A stretch of 21,781 nt of DNA from Candidatus Eiseniibacteriota bacterium (GTDB lineage: Bacteria; Eisenbacteria; RBG-16-71-46; CAIMUX01), in the NCBI GenBank assembly GCA_029569475.1, contig JAKQSZ010000021.1, positions 1-21,781 on the forward strand, in the 5' to 3' direction. A program made the translations under genes and the position numbers. Position 1 is the first letter of the stretch; each line of letters starts with the position of its first letter. Positions 15,763 through 21,781 of this stretch are shown piece by piece. The notes under the pieces were generated by a model. That model did no database searches and had not been told where the DNA came from. It worked only from the letters and a program-made list of their open reading frames with translations.

Positions 15763-16950
15763 ATGGATCTGCTGACCATGGCCGGACGGACCCGCGAGCT
15801 CTTCCGCGCAGATATCGGGGAGAGAGAGCGAGAACTCGGCGAGACCATCCGGGGCGCGGCCTTCCTGGTGGTGGGGGCGGCCGGATCGGTCGGCCACGCG
15901 GTGACCCGCGAGATCTTCCAGCGCGATCCGCGGATCCTGCATCTGGTCGACCTAAGCGAGAACAACCTGGTCGAGCTGGTGCGTGACCTGCGCGGCTCGC
16001 TGGGCTACACCTCGGGCGAGTTCGCGGCGCTGCCCCTCGACTGCGGGTCGGCGGAGTTCCGCGCGTTCCTGGCCGAAGGGCCACGCTACGACTACATCCT
16101 GAACCTCTCGGCGTTGAAGCACGTGCGCAGCGAGAAGGACCCCTGGTCGCTGATGCGGATGATCCGCACCAACATCGTCAACGCCATCGAGCTGGTCGAG
16201 CTGGCGGCCCGGCAGCAGTCGGCCAAGTATTTCGCGGTCTCCACCGACAAGGCCTGCCGGCCGGCCAACATGATGGGCGTGACCAAGAGCATCATGGAGC
16301 TCTTCCTCCTGCGCGCCGGCGCCACCGTCCCCGTCTCGACCGCGCGCTTCGCCAACGTCCTCTTCTCCGACGGCAGCCTACCGCACGGGTTCACCCTGCG
16401 CTTCGCCAAGCGGCAGCCGATCTCCGCCCCGCTGGACGTGCGCAGATGGTTCATCACGCCGGCGGAGTCCGGCGAACTCTGCCTGATGTCGGCGCTTCTC
16501 GGCGGCAACCGGGAGATCTTCTTCCCGAAACCCTCCGACGAGCTGCGCCTGACCACCTTCCCCGAGATCGCGGAGCGGTACCTGGCCTCGCTCGGCTACA
16601 CGCCCTTCCGGTGCGCCAGCGAGCAGGAGGCCCGCGACCGCGCAGCGGAGCTGATCGCGCGGCGCCAGTGGCCCTGCTACTACTTCACCAGCGACACGAC
16701 GGGAGAGAAGGACGAGGAGGAGTTTCACGCGCCGGGCGACGATCTGGACCTGGAACGCTTCCGGGCGATCGGGGTGATCCGCTCCCGTCGGACCGGCGCG
16801 CCCGAGGCGTTGGATCGGTTTCTCGCGTCGATCCGTGAACTCTACGCCAGGGGGCGCTGGACTCGAGAGGAGTTGATCAGCCTCTGCGAGGAAGTGGAGC
16901 CGGAGTTCCGGCACCAGGAAGCGCACAAGTTTCTCGACGAGAAGATGTGA
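15763..16950 (+). CDS. CapD-like nucleotide-sugar dehydratase/epimerase (extended SDR)
   Basis: This 395-residue protein has the SDR Rossmann motif GAAGSVG at about residues 38-44 (Gly at 38, 41 and 44), followed by LHLVDLSENNLVEL. The stretch LNLSALKHVRSEKDP is typical of the CapD/FlaA1 type. The catalytic motif is STDKACRPANMMGVTK: D162 and K163 are present, while the position of the usual Tyr is M171, as in the WbpM/CapD branch. From about residue 280 it carries an extra C-terminal part with CYYFTSDTTGEKDEEEF, then WTREELISLCEEVEPEF and the end KFLDEKM. It probably makes a 4-keto-6-deoxy sugar nucleotide for the aminotransferase. The start at 15763 is chosen for its ribosome binding site; 15727 is the alternative. 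Confidence 0.88.
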   Translation: MDLLTMAGRTRELFRADIGERERELGETIRGAAFLVVGAAGSVGHAVTREIFQRDPRILHLVDLSENNLVELVRDLRGSLGYTSGEFAALPLDCGSAEFRAFLAEGPRYDYILNLSALKHVRSEKDPWSLMRMIRTNIVNAIELVELAARQQSAKYFAVSTDKACRPANMMGVTKSIMELFLLRAGATVPVSTARFANVLFSDGSLPHGFTLRFAKRQPISAPLDVRRWFITPAESGELCLMSALLGGNREIFFPKPSDELRLTTFPEIAERYLASLGYTPFRCASEQEARDRAAELIARRQWPCYYFTSDTTGEKDEEEFHAPGDDLDLERFRAIGVIRSRRTGAPEALDRFLASIRELYARGRWTREELISLCEEVEPEFRHQEAHKFLDEKM

Positions 16951-16987
16951 TGGCGAGGTCGAGAGACCGGCTGAAAGGAGCCCAGGA

Positions 16988-17704
16988 ATGACCGGGTTCT
17001 ACACCTCCTGCAAACGAATCACGGATGTGGCCATGGCCCTGCTTGGGATCCTGGTCTTCCTTCCCTTCGGCCTCCTCATCGCCGGCCTGCTCCGGGTAAC
17101 CGGAGAGGGAGAGGTCTTCTACCGGCAGAAGCGGGTTGGGCGTGGCGGCGCCCTGTTCGGCGTGCTGAAGTTCGCCACGATGCTCAAAGACAGCCCAAAA
17201 CTCGGCTCGGGCTCGATCACGCTGCGAGGCGATCCGCGGGTGCTGCCGGTCGGCCGTGTGCTGCGCAAGACCAAGCTCAACGAGGTGCCGCAGCTCTGGA
17301 ACATCCTGACCGGGGAGATGAGCGTGATCGGCCCGCGTCCCATGACACGCGAGGACTTCAGCTATTACTCCCGCGAGGTCGGCGAGCGCATCGTGTCGGT
17401 CACCCCGGGCCTGACCGGCGTCGGTTCGATTATCTTCCGCGACGAGGAGTCCATCATCGCGGCCAGCGGCCGGCACTGGCTGGACTGCTATGAGAACGAG
17501 ATCTCGCCCTACAAGGGGCAGCTCGAGCTGTGGTACATCGAGCGGCGAAGTCTGTGGCTGGACTTGCAGGTCTTTCTGCTCACCGCCTGGGTGGTCTTTT
17601 CTCCTTCCAGCGATCTGCCCCGCCGGGTGTGGCGGGACCTGCCGCCGCTCCCACCGGGGCTGGCGGATCCAGTCGGAGCCGGATCGTCGGCGCAGGGAGC
17701 CTGA
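16988..17704 (+). CDS. Initiating undecaprenyl-phosphate sugar phosphotransferase
   Basis: This 238-residue protein is a small monotopic phosphoglycosyl transferase that loads the first sugar phosphate onto undecaprenyl phosphate at the inner membrane. It begins with a short conserved stretch (KRITDVAMALLGILVFLPFGL) containing the reentrant membrane helix. The cytoplasmic domain has FYRQKRVGRGG, LFGVLKFATM, DPRVLPVGRVLRKTK and MSVIGPRPMT. The catalytic acidic pair appears as N98-E99 (KLNEVPQLWN) instead of the usual D-E seen in PglC. It lacks the large N-terminal membrane domain of WbaP/WcaJ types. AAGGAG lies seven bases before the ATG. It sits in the middle of the cluster, 37 bp after the dehydratase gene. 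Confidence 0.92.
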   Translation: MTGFYTSCKRITDVAMALLGILVFLPFGLLIAGLLRVTGEGEVFYRQKRVGRGGALFGVLKFATMLKDSPKLGSGSITLRGDPRVLPVGRVLRKTKLNEVPQLWNILTGEMSVIGPRPMTREDFSYYSREVGERIVSVTPGLTGVGSIIFRDEESIIAASGRHWLDCYENEISPYKGQLELWYIERRSLWLDLQVFLLTAWVVFSPSSDLPRRVWRDLPPLPPGLADPVGAGSSAQGA

Positions 17705-17708
17705 GGCG

Positions 17709-18944
17709 GTGTCTCCACGGGTCCTCATGCTGGTTTCGGAGTACGACCACTCCAACTTTCCTCTCGGGGGAATCTTTTTCCGGGATCAGGCGCAGGCCTT
17801 GAACGCCGCGGGGACGCGGTTGGATGTGGTCTTCGTGGAGCCGCGCAGCCTGCGCACCCTTTCCCCCGCGGCGCTCGCCGAAAGCCACTTCCAGGTGCGC
17901 GAGGGACGTGAGGGAGCCGTCTTCACCATGCGGCGCATGGGCTGGAACACGAATGTCCGCAGTGTGCGGGGCGGACGCCTGGGCGCCTGGCTCACCCGGC
18001 GCCTCGCCGAACGCTACCTGCGCGTGCACGGCCGTCCCGACCTGGTCCACGCCCAGAACGCCCTCTGGGCCGGGCATGCGGCCGCCGGGCTGGCGCGACG
18101 CCATGGCATCCCCTACGTGCTCACCGAGCACTTTTCCGGCATCCATGGACACCAGATCCGGCCGACCGCCGGTGTCTTTGTGCGGGAAGCCTACGCGGGG
18201 GCAGCGCGGCTTCTCGCGGTGAGCCGGAGTCTGGCACGCGCCATGGGCGCCTATACCGATCGGGAGGTCGAGGTCGTCCCCAACCTGGTCGACGAAACCT
18301 GGTTCACCTTGCCCCCCGAAGAACCGCCCGCGATTCCCTGGACGCTGCTCGCCGTCGGCGGGCTGAACGAGAACAAGAACTTCTCCCTCCTGCTGCGCGC
18401 TTGGGCCGCCGCCTTCGGTTCGGCGCCCAGCTGTCGTCTGCGTATCGGTGGGGACGGACCGCTGCGATCGGTCCTGCCCGCTCTGGCCGAGGAACTGGAG
18501 ATCGGCCAGCGGGTCGAGTTCCTGGGCCACCTCTCCCGCCAGGCCATGCGCGAAGCACTCTGGAGGTCGCACGCCCTGGCGCTGACCAGTCGTTCGGAGA
18601 CCTTCGGGATCGTCCTCATCGAAGCGCTGGCGACCGGCCGGCCGGTGGTGGCGACCCGCTGCGGCGGAGCTGAGGACATCGTCACCCCCGAGAACGGGTT
18701 GCTGGTCGCTAGCGACGACGTCGAGGCTCTTGCCGCGGCGCTGCGGACTGTCCGGGCGACACCGCCGGGGCCGGCAAAAGCCATCCGGTCAGGCGCCGTC
18801 GATCGATTCGGCGCGCCGGCAGTGGCGGCGCGGCTGCTCGCGGTCTACGAGCAAGCGCTCCGAGAGGAAGCCTTGCGATCGGCCGCAACGGCAGGAAGCG
18901 ACGGCGCCCGCCCCGCCACGGCGGACAAAGGAGCCCGCCCGTGA
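17709..18944 (+). CDS. GT4-family glycosyltransferase
   Basis: This 411-residue protein has a GT-B fold. The N-terminal half contains FPLGGIFFRDQAQALNAAG, with HAQNALWAGHAAAG and YVLTEHFSG following. The C-terminal half has VPNLVDETWF, LLAVGGLNENKNFSLLL, LRIGGDGPLR and SHALALTSRSETFGIVLIE, which holds the E-x7-E nucleotide-sugar site (E297, E305), followed by GRPVVATRCGGAEDIV. This is the typical GT4 retaining glycosyltransferase layout. It adds a sugar to the growing unit at the cytoplasmic face. GTG 17709 is the first plausible start, nine bases after AGGGAG; ATG 17727 is the alternative. The stop overlaps the next start as GTGA. Donor and acceptor are unknown. Confidence 0.92.
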   Translation: MSPRVLMLVSEYDHSNFPLGGIFFRDQAQALNAAGTRLDVVFVEPRSLRTLSPAALAESHFQVREGREGAVFTMRRMGWNTNVRSVRGGRLGAWLTRRLAERYLRVHGRPDLVHAQNALWAGHAAAGLARRHGIPYVLTEHFSGIHGHQIRPTAGVFVREAYAGAARLLAVSRSLARAMGAYTDREVEVVPNLVDETWFTLPPEEPPAIPWTLLAVGGLNENKNFSLLLRAWAAAFGSAPSCRLRIGGDGPLRSVLPALAEELEIGQRVEFLGHLSRQAMREALWRSHALALTSRSETFGIVLIEALATGRPVVATRCGGAEDIVTPENGLLVASDDVEALAAALRTVRATPPGPAKAIRSGAVDRFGAPAVAARLLAVYEQALREEALRSAATAGSDGARPATADKGARP

Positions 18945-19567
18945 TCGCGGTGATCGACTACGGGATGGGCAACTCCGGGTCGATCCTGAGCATCCTCCGC
19001 CGTGTCGGCGCGGAGGGGACGCTCACCTCCGATCCCGACGTAGTGCGGACCGCGGCGAAGATCGTCCTCCCCGGGGTCGGAGCCTTCGACGAGGGGATGG
19101 GTCGGCTCCATCGCCTGGGGCTGGTCCCACTGCTCAACGAACGCGTTCTCGAGGCCGGCGTGCCGATTCTTGGCATCTGTCTGGGCATGCAGCTCTTCGC
19201 GGAAGGTAGCGCGGAGGGAACCACGCCCGGGCTGGCCTGGATCCGCGGCCGCAACGAACGTTTCGACCTCCGCCCGGAGATGCGTGTACCCCACATGGGC
19301 TGGAACACCCTCTCGCCGGCCCGACCGCACCCGATCCTCGAGGAGATGGAGGGGAACGCCCGCTTTTACTTCGTCCACTCTTACCACCTGGTCTGCGCGG
19401 ACCCGGAGGCAATACTCGCCACCACGACCTACGGGATCGAGTTCGTCTCCGCCGTCCATCAACACAACATCGTCGGACTGCAGTGCCACCCGGAGAAGAG
19501 CCTCCGTTGGGGAATGCAGATCTTCCGACGTTTCTGTGGGGCCTCCGGCGCTGCGGCACGGACCTGA
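18941..19567 (+). CDS. hisH: HisH-type glutamine amidotransferase subunit
   Basis: This 208-residue class I glutaminase has the catalytic Cys C80 in GICLGMQLFAEGS and the His/Glu pair H183 and E185 in GLQCHPEKS, with LPGVGAFDEGM and VPHMGWNTL as typical HisH stretches. It releases ammonia from glutamine and passes it to a partner barrel. In histidine synthesis that partner is HisF; here the next gene encodes a HisF variant of the polysaccharide type. This setting and the absence of other histidine genes suggest a role in amidino-sugar formation. GTG start, seven bases after AAAGGAG, overlapping the GT4 stop. The HisH family is certain; the pathway is inferred. Confidence 0.93.
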   Translation: MIAVIDYGMGNSGSILSILRRVGAEGTLTSDPDVVRTAAKIVLPGVGAFDEGMGRLHRLGLVPLLNERVLEAGVPILGICLGMQLFAEGSAEGTTPGLAWIRGRNERFDLRPEMRVPHMGWNTLSPARPHPILEEMEGNARFYFVHSYHLVCADPEAILATTTYGIEFVSAVHQHNIVGLQCHPEKSLRWGMQIFRRFCGASGAAART

Positions 19568-19585
19568 CCAGGAGAGGTCAAGCAG

Positions 19586-20449
19586 TTGTACACACCGCGA
19601 CCCCGCGTCATTCCCTGCCTCCTGCTCCGTGGAACCGGCCTGGTCAAGACCACCCGGTTCGAGCAGCCGGTCTACCTAGGGGATCCGCGGAACGTCGTCA
19701 AGATCTTCAATGACAAAGAGGCCGACGAGCTGGTGATCCTCGACATCGAGGCCTCAAAGCAGCGGCGCGGGCCGAACTTCGACCTCCTGCGGGAGATCGC
19801 CAATGAGAGCTTCATGCCGCTGGGTTACGGCGGCGGGATCCGCACGGCGGAAGACGTGGAGGCGATCATCGCCATCGGGATCGAAAAGGTGGTGATCAAC
19901 ACCGCCGCCCTGGAAAACCCGGCCGTCATCGAGGAGTCGGCGCGCCGGGTGGGAAGCCAGTCGGTGGTGGCCGGCGTCGACGTACACGCCGCCGGTCTCC
20001 TCCGCCATCCGCAGGTCTATGCCCACGTCCGCGGCAAGGGCTTCCAGACACGGCCCGAGGAGCACGCGCGGCGGCTGGAGTCGGCTGGGGCGGGCGAGAT
20101 CCTGCTGCAGTCGGTGGACCGCGACGGCACGATGAAGGGCTACGATCTCGAGACGATCCGGTCAGTCAGTACGGCGGTGCGCGTCCCGGTGGTGGCCTGC
20201 GGCGGCGCCGGCGGCGTGCCCGATCTGGTCGCGGCCACGCGGGCGGGCGCCTCGGCGGCGGCAGCCGGAAGCATGTTTGTCTTCCAGGGAAGGTTGCGGG
20301 CGGTGCTCATCAGTTTTCCGGAGGAACGTGTGCTCGCCCATGCGTTCGGCGCGGACAGCGCTGGTTCGGTGGCGTTCAATGACAAGACCGACGGCGGTCC
20401 GCTTCACACCCAGAAGCGATCGATGTCCGAGCGAGGGCCGGCAGAGTGA
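19586..20449 (+). CDS. hisF: HisF2/WbuZ-like cyclase-type subunit for sugar modification
   Basis: This 287-residue (beta/alpha)8 barrel is a HisF relative. Shared landmarks are RVIPCL, GDPRNVVKIFNDKEADELV, YGGGIRT, VDVHAAG with D132, SVDRDGTMKGYD and CGGAGG. The position equivalent to the catalytic Asp11 of HisF is L13 (IPCLLL), as in surface-polysaccharide relatives such as WbuZ, while the second Asp (D132) is kept. The C-terminus carries LRAVLISFPEE and a tail, longer than the roughly 255 residues of true HisF. In known O-antigen systems HisH and HisF2 feed ammonia to WbpG/WbuX for acetamidino formation; no such gene is visible here. TTG start behind AGGAGAGG (eight bases). Subgroup confidence is high; the substrate is unknown. 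Confidence 0.88.
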   Translation: MYTPRPRVIPCLLLRGTGLVKTTRFEQPVYLGDPRNVVKIFNDKEADELVILDIEASKQRRGPNFDLLREIANESFMPLGYGGGIRTAEDVEAIIAIGIEKVVINTAALENPAVIEESARRVGSQSVVAGVDVHAAGLLRHPQVYAHVRGKGFQTRPEEHARRLESAGAGEILLQSVDRDGTMKGYDLETIRSVSTAVRVPVVACGGAGGVPDLVAATRAGASAAAAGSMFVFQGRLRAVLISFPEERVLAHAFGADSAGSVAFNDKTDGGPLHTQKRSMSERGPAE

Positions 20450-21135
20450 ACCCCTCGAACGTCATGGCCCCGCGTCCGAGATTTGGGAGCGTAGCGCGTC
20501 GCGGGCTGTACCGCCGTGTCTTAAATCCGGTTCTCAAGCTACTGGCCTCACCGTTTTTCGACCGTCAGTATCTCCGGGGGCGGTATTTCGACAACAGCCC
20601 TTACGGGTGGCCGCACCTGTGGCGGGCTTTTTGGGTCCAGAAAGTCTTCGGCTACAACCGTCATGTGCCCTGGCCCGTCAGCCCCTTCATCGCCATCGAT
20701 GATCCCCGCCGAATCGACTTCGACCCGGACGACATGCACAACTTCTGGCACTTTGGATGCTATTACTCAAACCTCCAAGGAGGTCGGATCCGGATAGGCA
20801 AGGGCACATGGATCGCTCCCAACGTGGGAATCATCACAACGAACCACGATCTGCAGGACCCTGCCAAGCATCTTCCGCCACGCGATGTATCCATCGGGCG
20901 TGATTGCTGGATCGGCATGAACTCGGTAATCCTGCCGGGCGTCACCTTGGGCGATCACACCGTCGTGGCGGCGGGATCCGTGGTAGCCCGAAGCTACCCT
21001 CGGGGCCATTGCGTACTGGCCGGTGTACCGGCGATTCGCACGAAGCTCGTTGAAGACATGTCCGACGAAGGACGCTACGATCCGCCTTTGCCGGCGGATC
21101 CAGGCGGACCGGCCAGCCAAGAGACCACCATTTGA
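20446..21135 (+). CDS. Hexapeptide-repeat acyltransferase
   Basis: This 229-residue protein is a left-handed beta-helix acyltransferase of the type that O- or N-acetylates polysaccharide sugars. The hexapeptide region runs from about residue 114: GRIRIGKGTWIAPNVGIITTNHD, then DVSIGRDCWIGMNSVILPG and VTLGDHTVVAAGSVV, ending in the typical GVPAIRTK. H134 in TTNHD is the likely catalytic residue. The N-terminal 90 residues are less usual and contain aromatic stretches (YGWPHLWRAFWVQKVFGY). The GTG start overlaps the previous stop as GTGA. G+C by hand count falls to roughly 53-62% in several lines here, against about 70-75% in the preceding gene. The family is confident; the acceptor is unknown. 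Confidence 0.88.
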   Translation: MNPSNVMAPRPRFGSVARRGLYRRVLNPVLKLLASPFFDRQYLRGRYFDNSPYGWPHLWRAFWVQKVFGYNRHVPWPVSPFIAIDDPRRIDFDPDDMHNFWHFGCYYSNLQGGRIRIGKGTWIAPNVGIITTNHDLQDPAKHLPPRDVSIGRDCWIGMNSVILPGVTLGDHTVVAAGSVVARSYPRGHCVLAGVPAIRTKLVEDMSDEGRYDPPLPADPGGPASQETTI

Positions 21136-21211
21136 GCCAGGCTAGGCGGCGGCATACCGACGGATCGCGAAGCTGGGCGCGCCTCCGCGACTCGGAAACA
21201 GGAAGCACCTG

Positions 21212-21781
21212 ATGCGGCTGTTTCGAGACAGCTCCCTCGTCGTCCTGTCGACGCTCGTCCGTACCCTCGGGTCGGTCGTGACCGGGATCATTGTCGCCCG
21301 CACCCTCGGGCCCACCGGCCGGGGTGGCCTCGGCCTGTTTCTGCAATTCGCGTCTCTTGGTTCCGCCCTACTCACGCTCGGCCTGGGCCAAGCCTACCAG
21401 TACCATCTCCGGCGGGGCACCTATGGGGAAAGGCGCCTCCGACAACATCTGGTAATACAGAGCCTTGCGGTTCTCGCGGCGATGCTGCTTTTCTGGTCCC
21501 CGCTCCTTCGCGTCTGCGCCCACCTCCTCGGTTCGGAGGTGCTCGACGCACACCTCCCGCATCATCTTCTCTTCCTGTACCTCAACACGATCTACTCCCT
21601 GTTCAGCTTTGCTTTGATGGGAATCCACGGTGGGGTCAAGCGCAACAGCATCGTCTCGGTCGCCGGTGACATGATCTGGCTCCTGTGTACCGTTTTGTTC
21701 CTCATGGTGCTACGACTGGACATCCAGGGAGCCATGCTGGCTCTCGAGGTGGGAATCGCAGTCAAGTTGATCCTGTGCGCC
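21212..21781 (+). CDS. Wzx-type polysaccharide flippase, 5' part cut by window edge
   Basis: The frame is open from ATG 21212 to the last base (190 codons), so the gene continues past the window. AGGAAG ends six bases before the ATG. The translation opens with MRLFRDSSLVVLSTLVRTLG and contains VARTLGPTGRGGLGLFLQF, the conserved early motif of MOP-superfamily oligosaccharide flippases. Several hydrophobic helices follow (LAVLAAMLLFWSPLL; LLFLYLNTIYSLFSFALMG; WLLCTVLFLMVL). Such proteins move undecaprenyl-linked repeat units across the inner membrane, which matches the Wzz-like and initiating transferase genes upstream. It lies 76 bp after the acyltransferase gene. The family is likely, judged from the first 190 residues only. 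Confidence 0.85.
   Translation, partial: MRLFRDSSLVVLSTLVRTLGSVVTGIIVARTLGPTGRGGLGLFLQFASLGSALLTLGLGQAYQYHLRRGTYGERRLRQHLVIQSLAVLAAMLLFWSPLLRVCAHLLGSEVLDAHLPHHLLFLYLNTIYSLFSFALMGIHGGVKRNSIVSVAGDMIWLLCTVLFLMVLRLDIQGAMLALEVGIAVKLILCA

Noticed and set aside
18941..20449. HisH and HisF as histidine biosynthesis genes
   Set aside because: The HisF-like protein has Leu at the Asp11 position, carries a WbuZ-like C-terminal pattern and sits in a polysaccharide operon with no other histidine genes.

Overview
The window is 21.8 kb of high-GC DNA (about two thirds G+C by eye), densely coded on both strands, with no RNA genes, insertion sequences or CRISPR arrays that I can see. It looks like a chromosomal segment of a Gram-negative, envelope-rich bacterium. 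The evidence is an SppA-type protease joined to a putative outer-membrane barrel, a Wzx/Wzz-type surface polysaccharide cluster, and an ECF sigma/anti-sigma pair. The CoA-dehydratase activase-like genes at the left suggest an organism with at least some anaerobic or oxygen-sensitive metabolism, or descent from one. The species cannot be named from this sequence. A high-GC lineage such as Acidobacteriota, Eisenbacteria or Krumholzibacteriota would fit, but that is only an impression.

Left part (1-4.2 kb): the 3' end of a BcrAD/BadFG-type activase gene with a DUF2229-like domain is followed 12 bp later by a second gene. That second gene resembles the C-terminal, HgdB-like part of the same family, so the usual long protein appears split in two. 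The second gene has a perfect 14-bp tandem duplication near its 3' end. The duplication seems to have destroyed the original stop codon and pushed the frame 110 bp into the convergent TPR-like gene.

Middle part (4.2-13.2 kb): a divergent region leads into a translationally coupled ECF sigma factor and a membrane-anchored anti-sigma factor with a long disordered domain that contains a 15-bp tandem repeat. Next come a cytoplasmic Asp-box (BNR) propeller protein and a MoaD/ThiS-like small protein ending in Gly-Gly. A large leftward gene encodes SppA with an N-terminal barrel-like domain. Two GNAT acetyltransferase genes converge on each other with a 35-bp overlap.

Right part (13.4-21.8 kb): a rightward surface polysaccharide operon, most of whose genes overlap by 4 bp or lie within a few tens of bases. 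Its order is Wzz-like chain-length regulator, DegT/StrS aminotransferase, CapD-like nucleotide-sugar dehydratase, initiating phosphoglycosyl transferase, GT4 glycosyltransferase, HisH, HisF2/WbuZ-like cyclase, hexapeptide-repeat acyltransferase, and a Wzx-like flippase cut by the right edge. The dehydratase and aminotransferase would build an amino sugar, and the transferase would load the first sugar on undecaprenyl phosphate. GT4 would extend it, and HisH plus the HisF-like protein would supply ammonia for an amidino modification rather than make histidine. The acyltransferase would decorate the unit and Wzx would flip it. A plausible promoter with a perfect 6-2-6 dyad in its spacer precedes the operon. 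G+C drops in the last two genes, suggesting a more recently acquired or variable end of the cluster.
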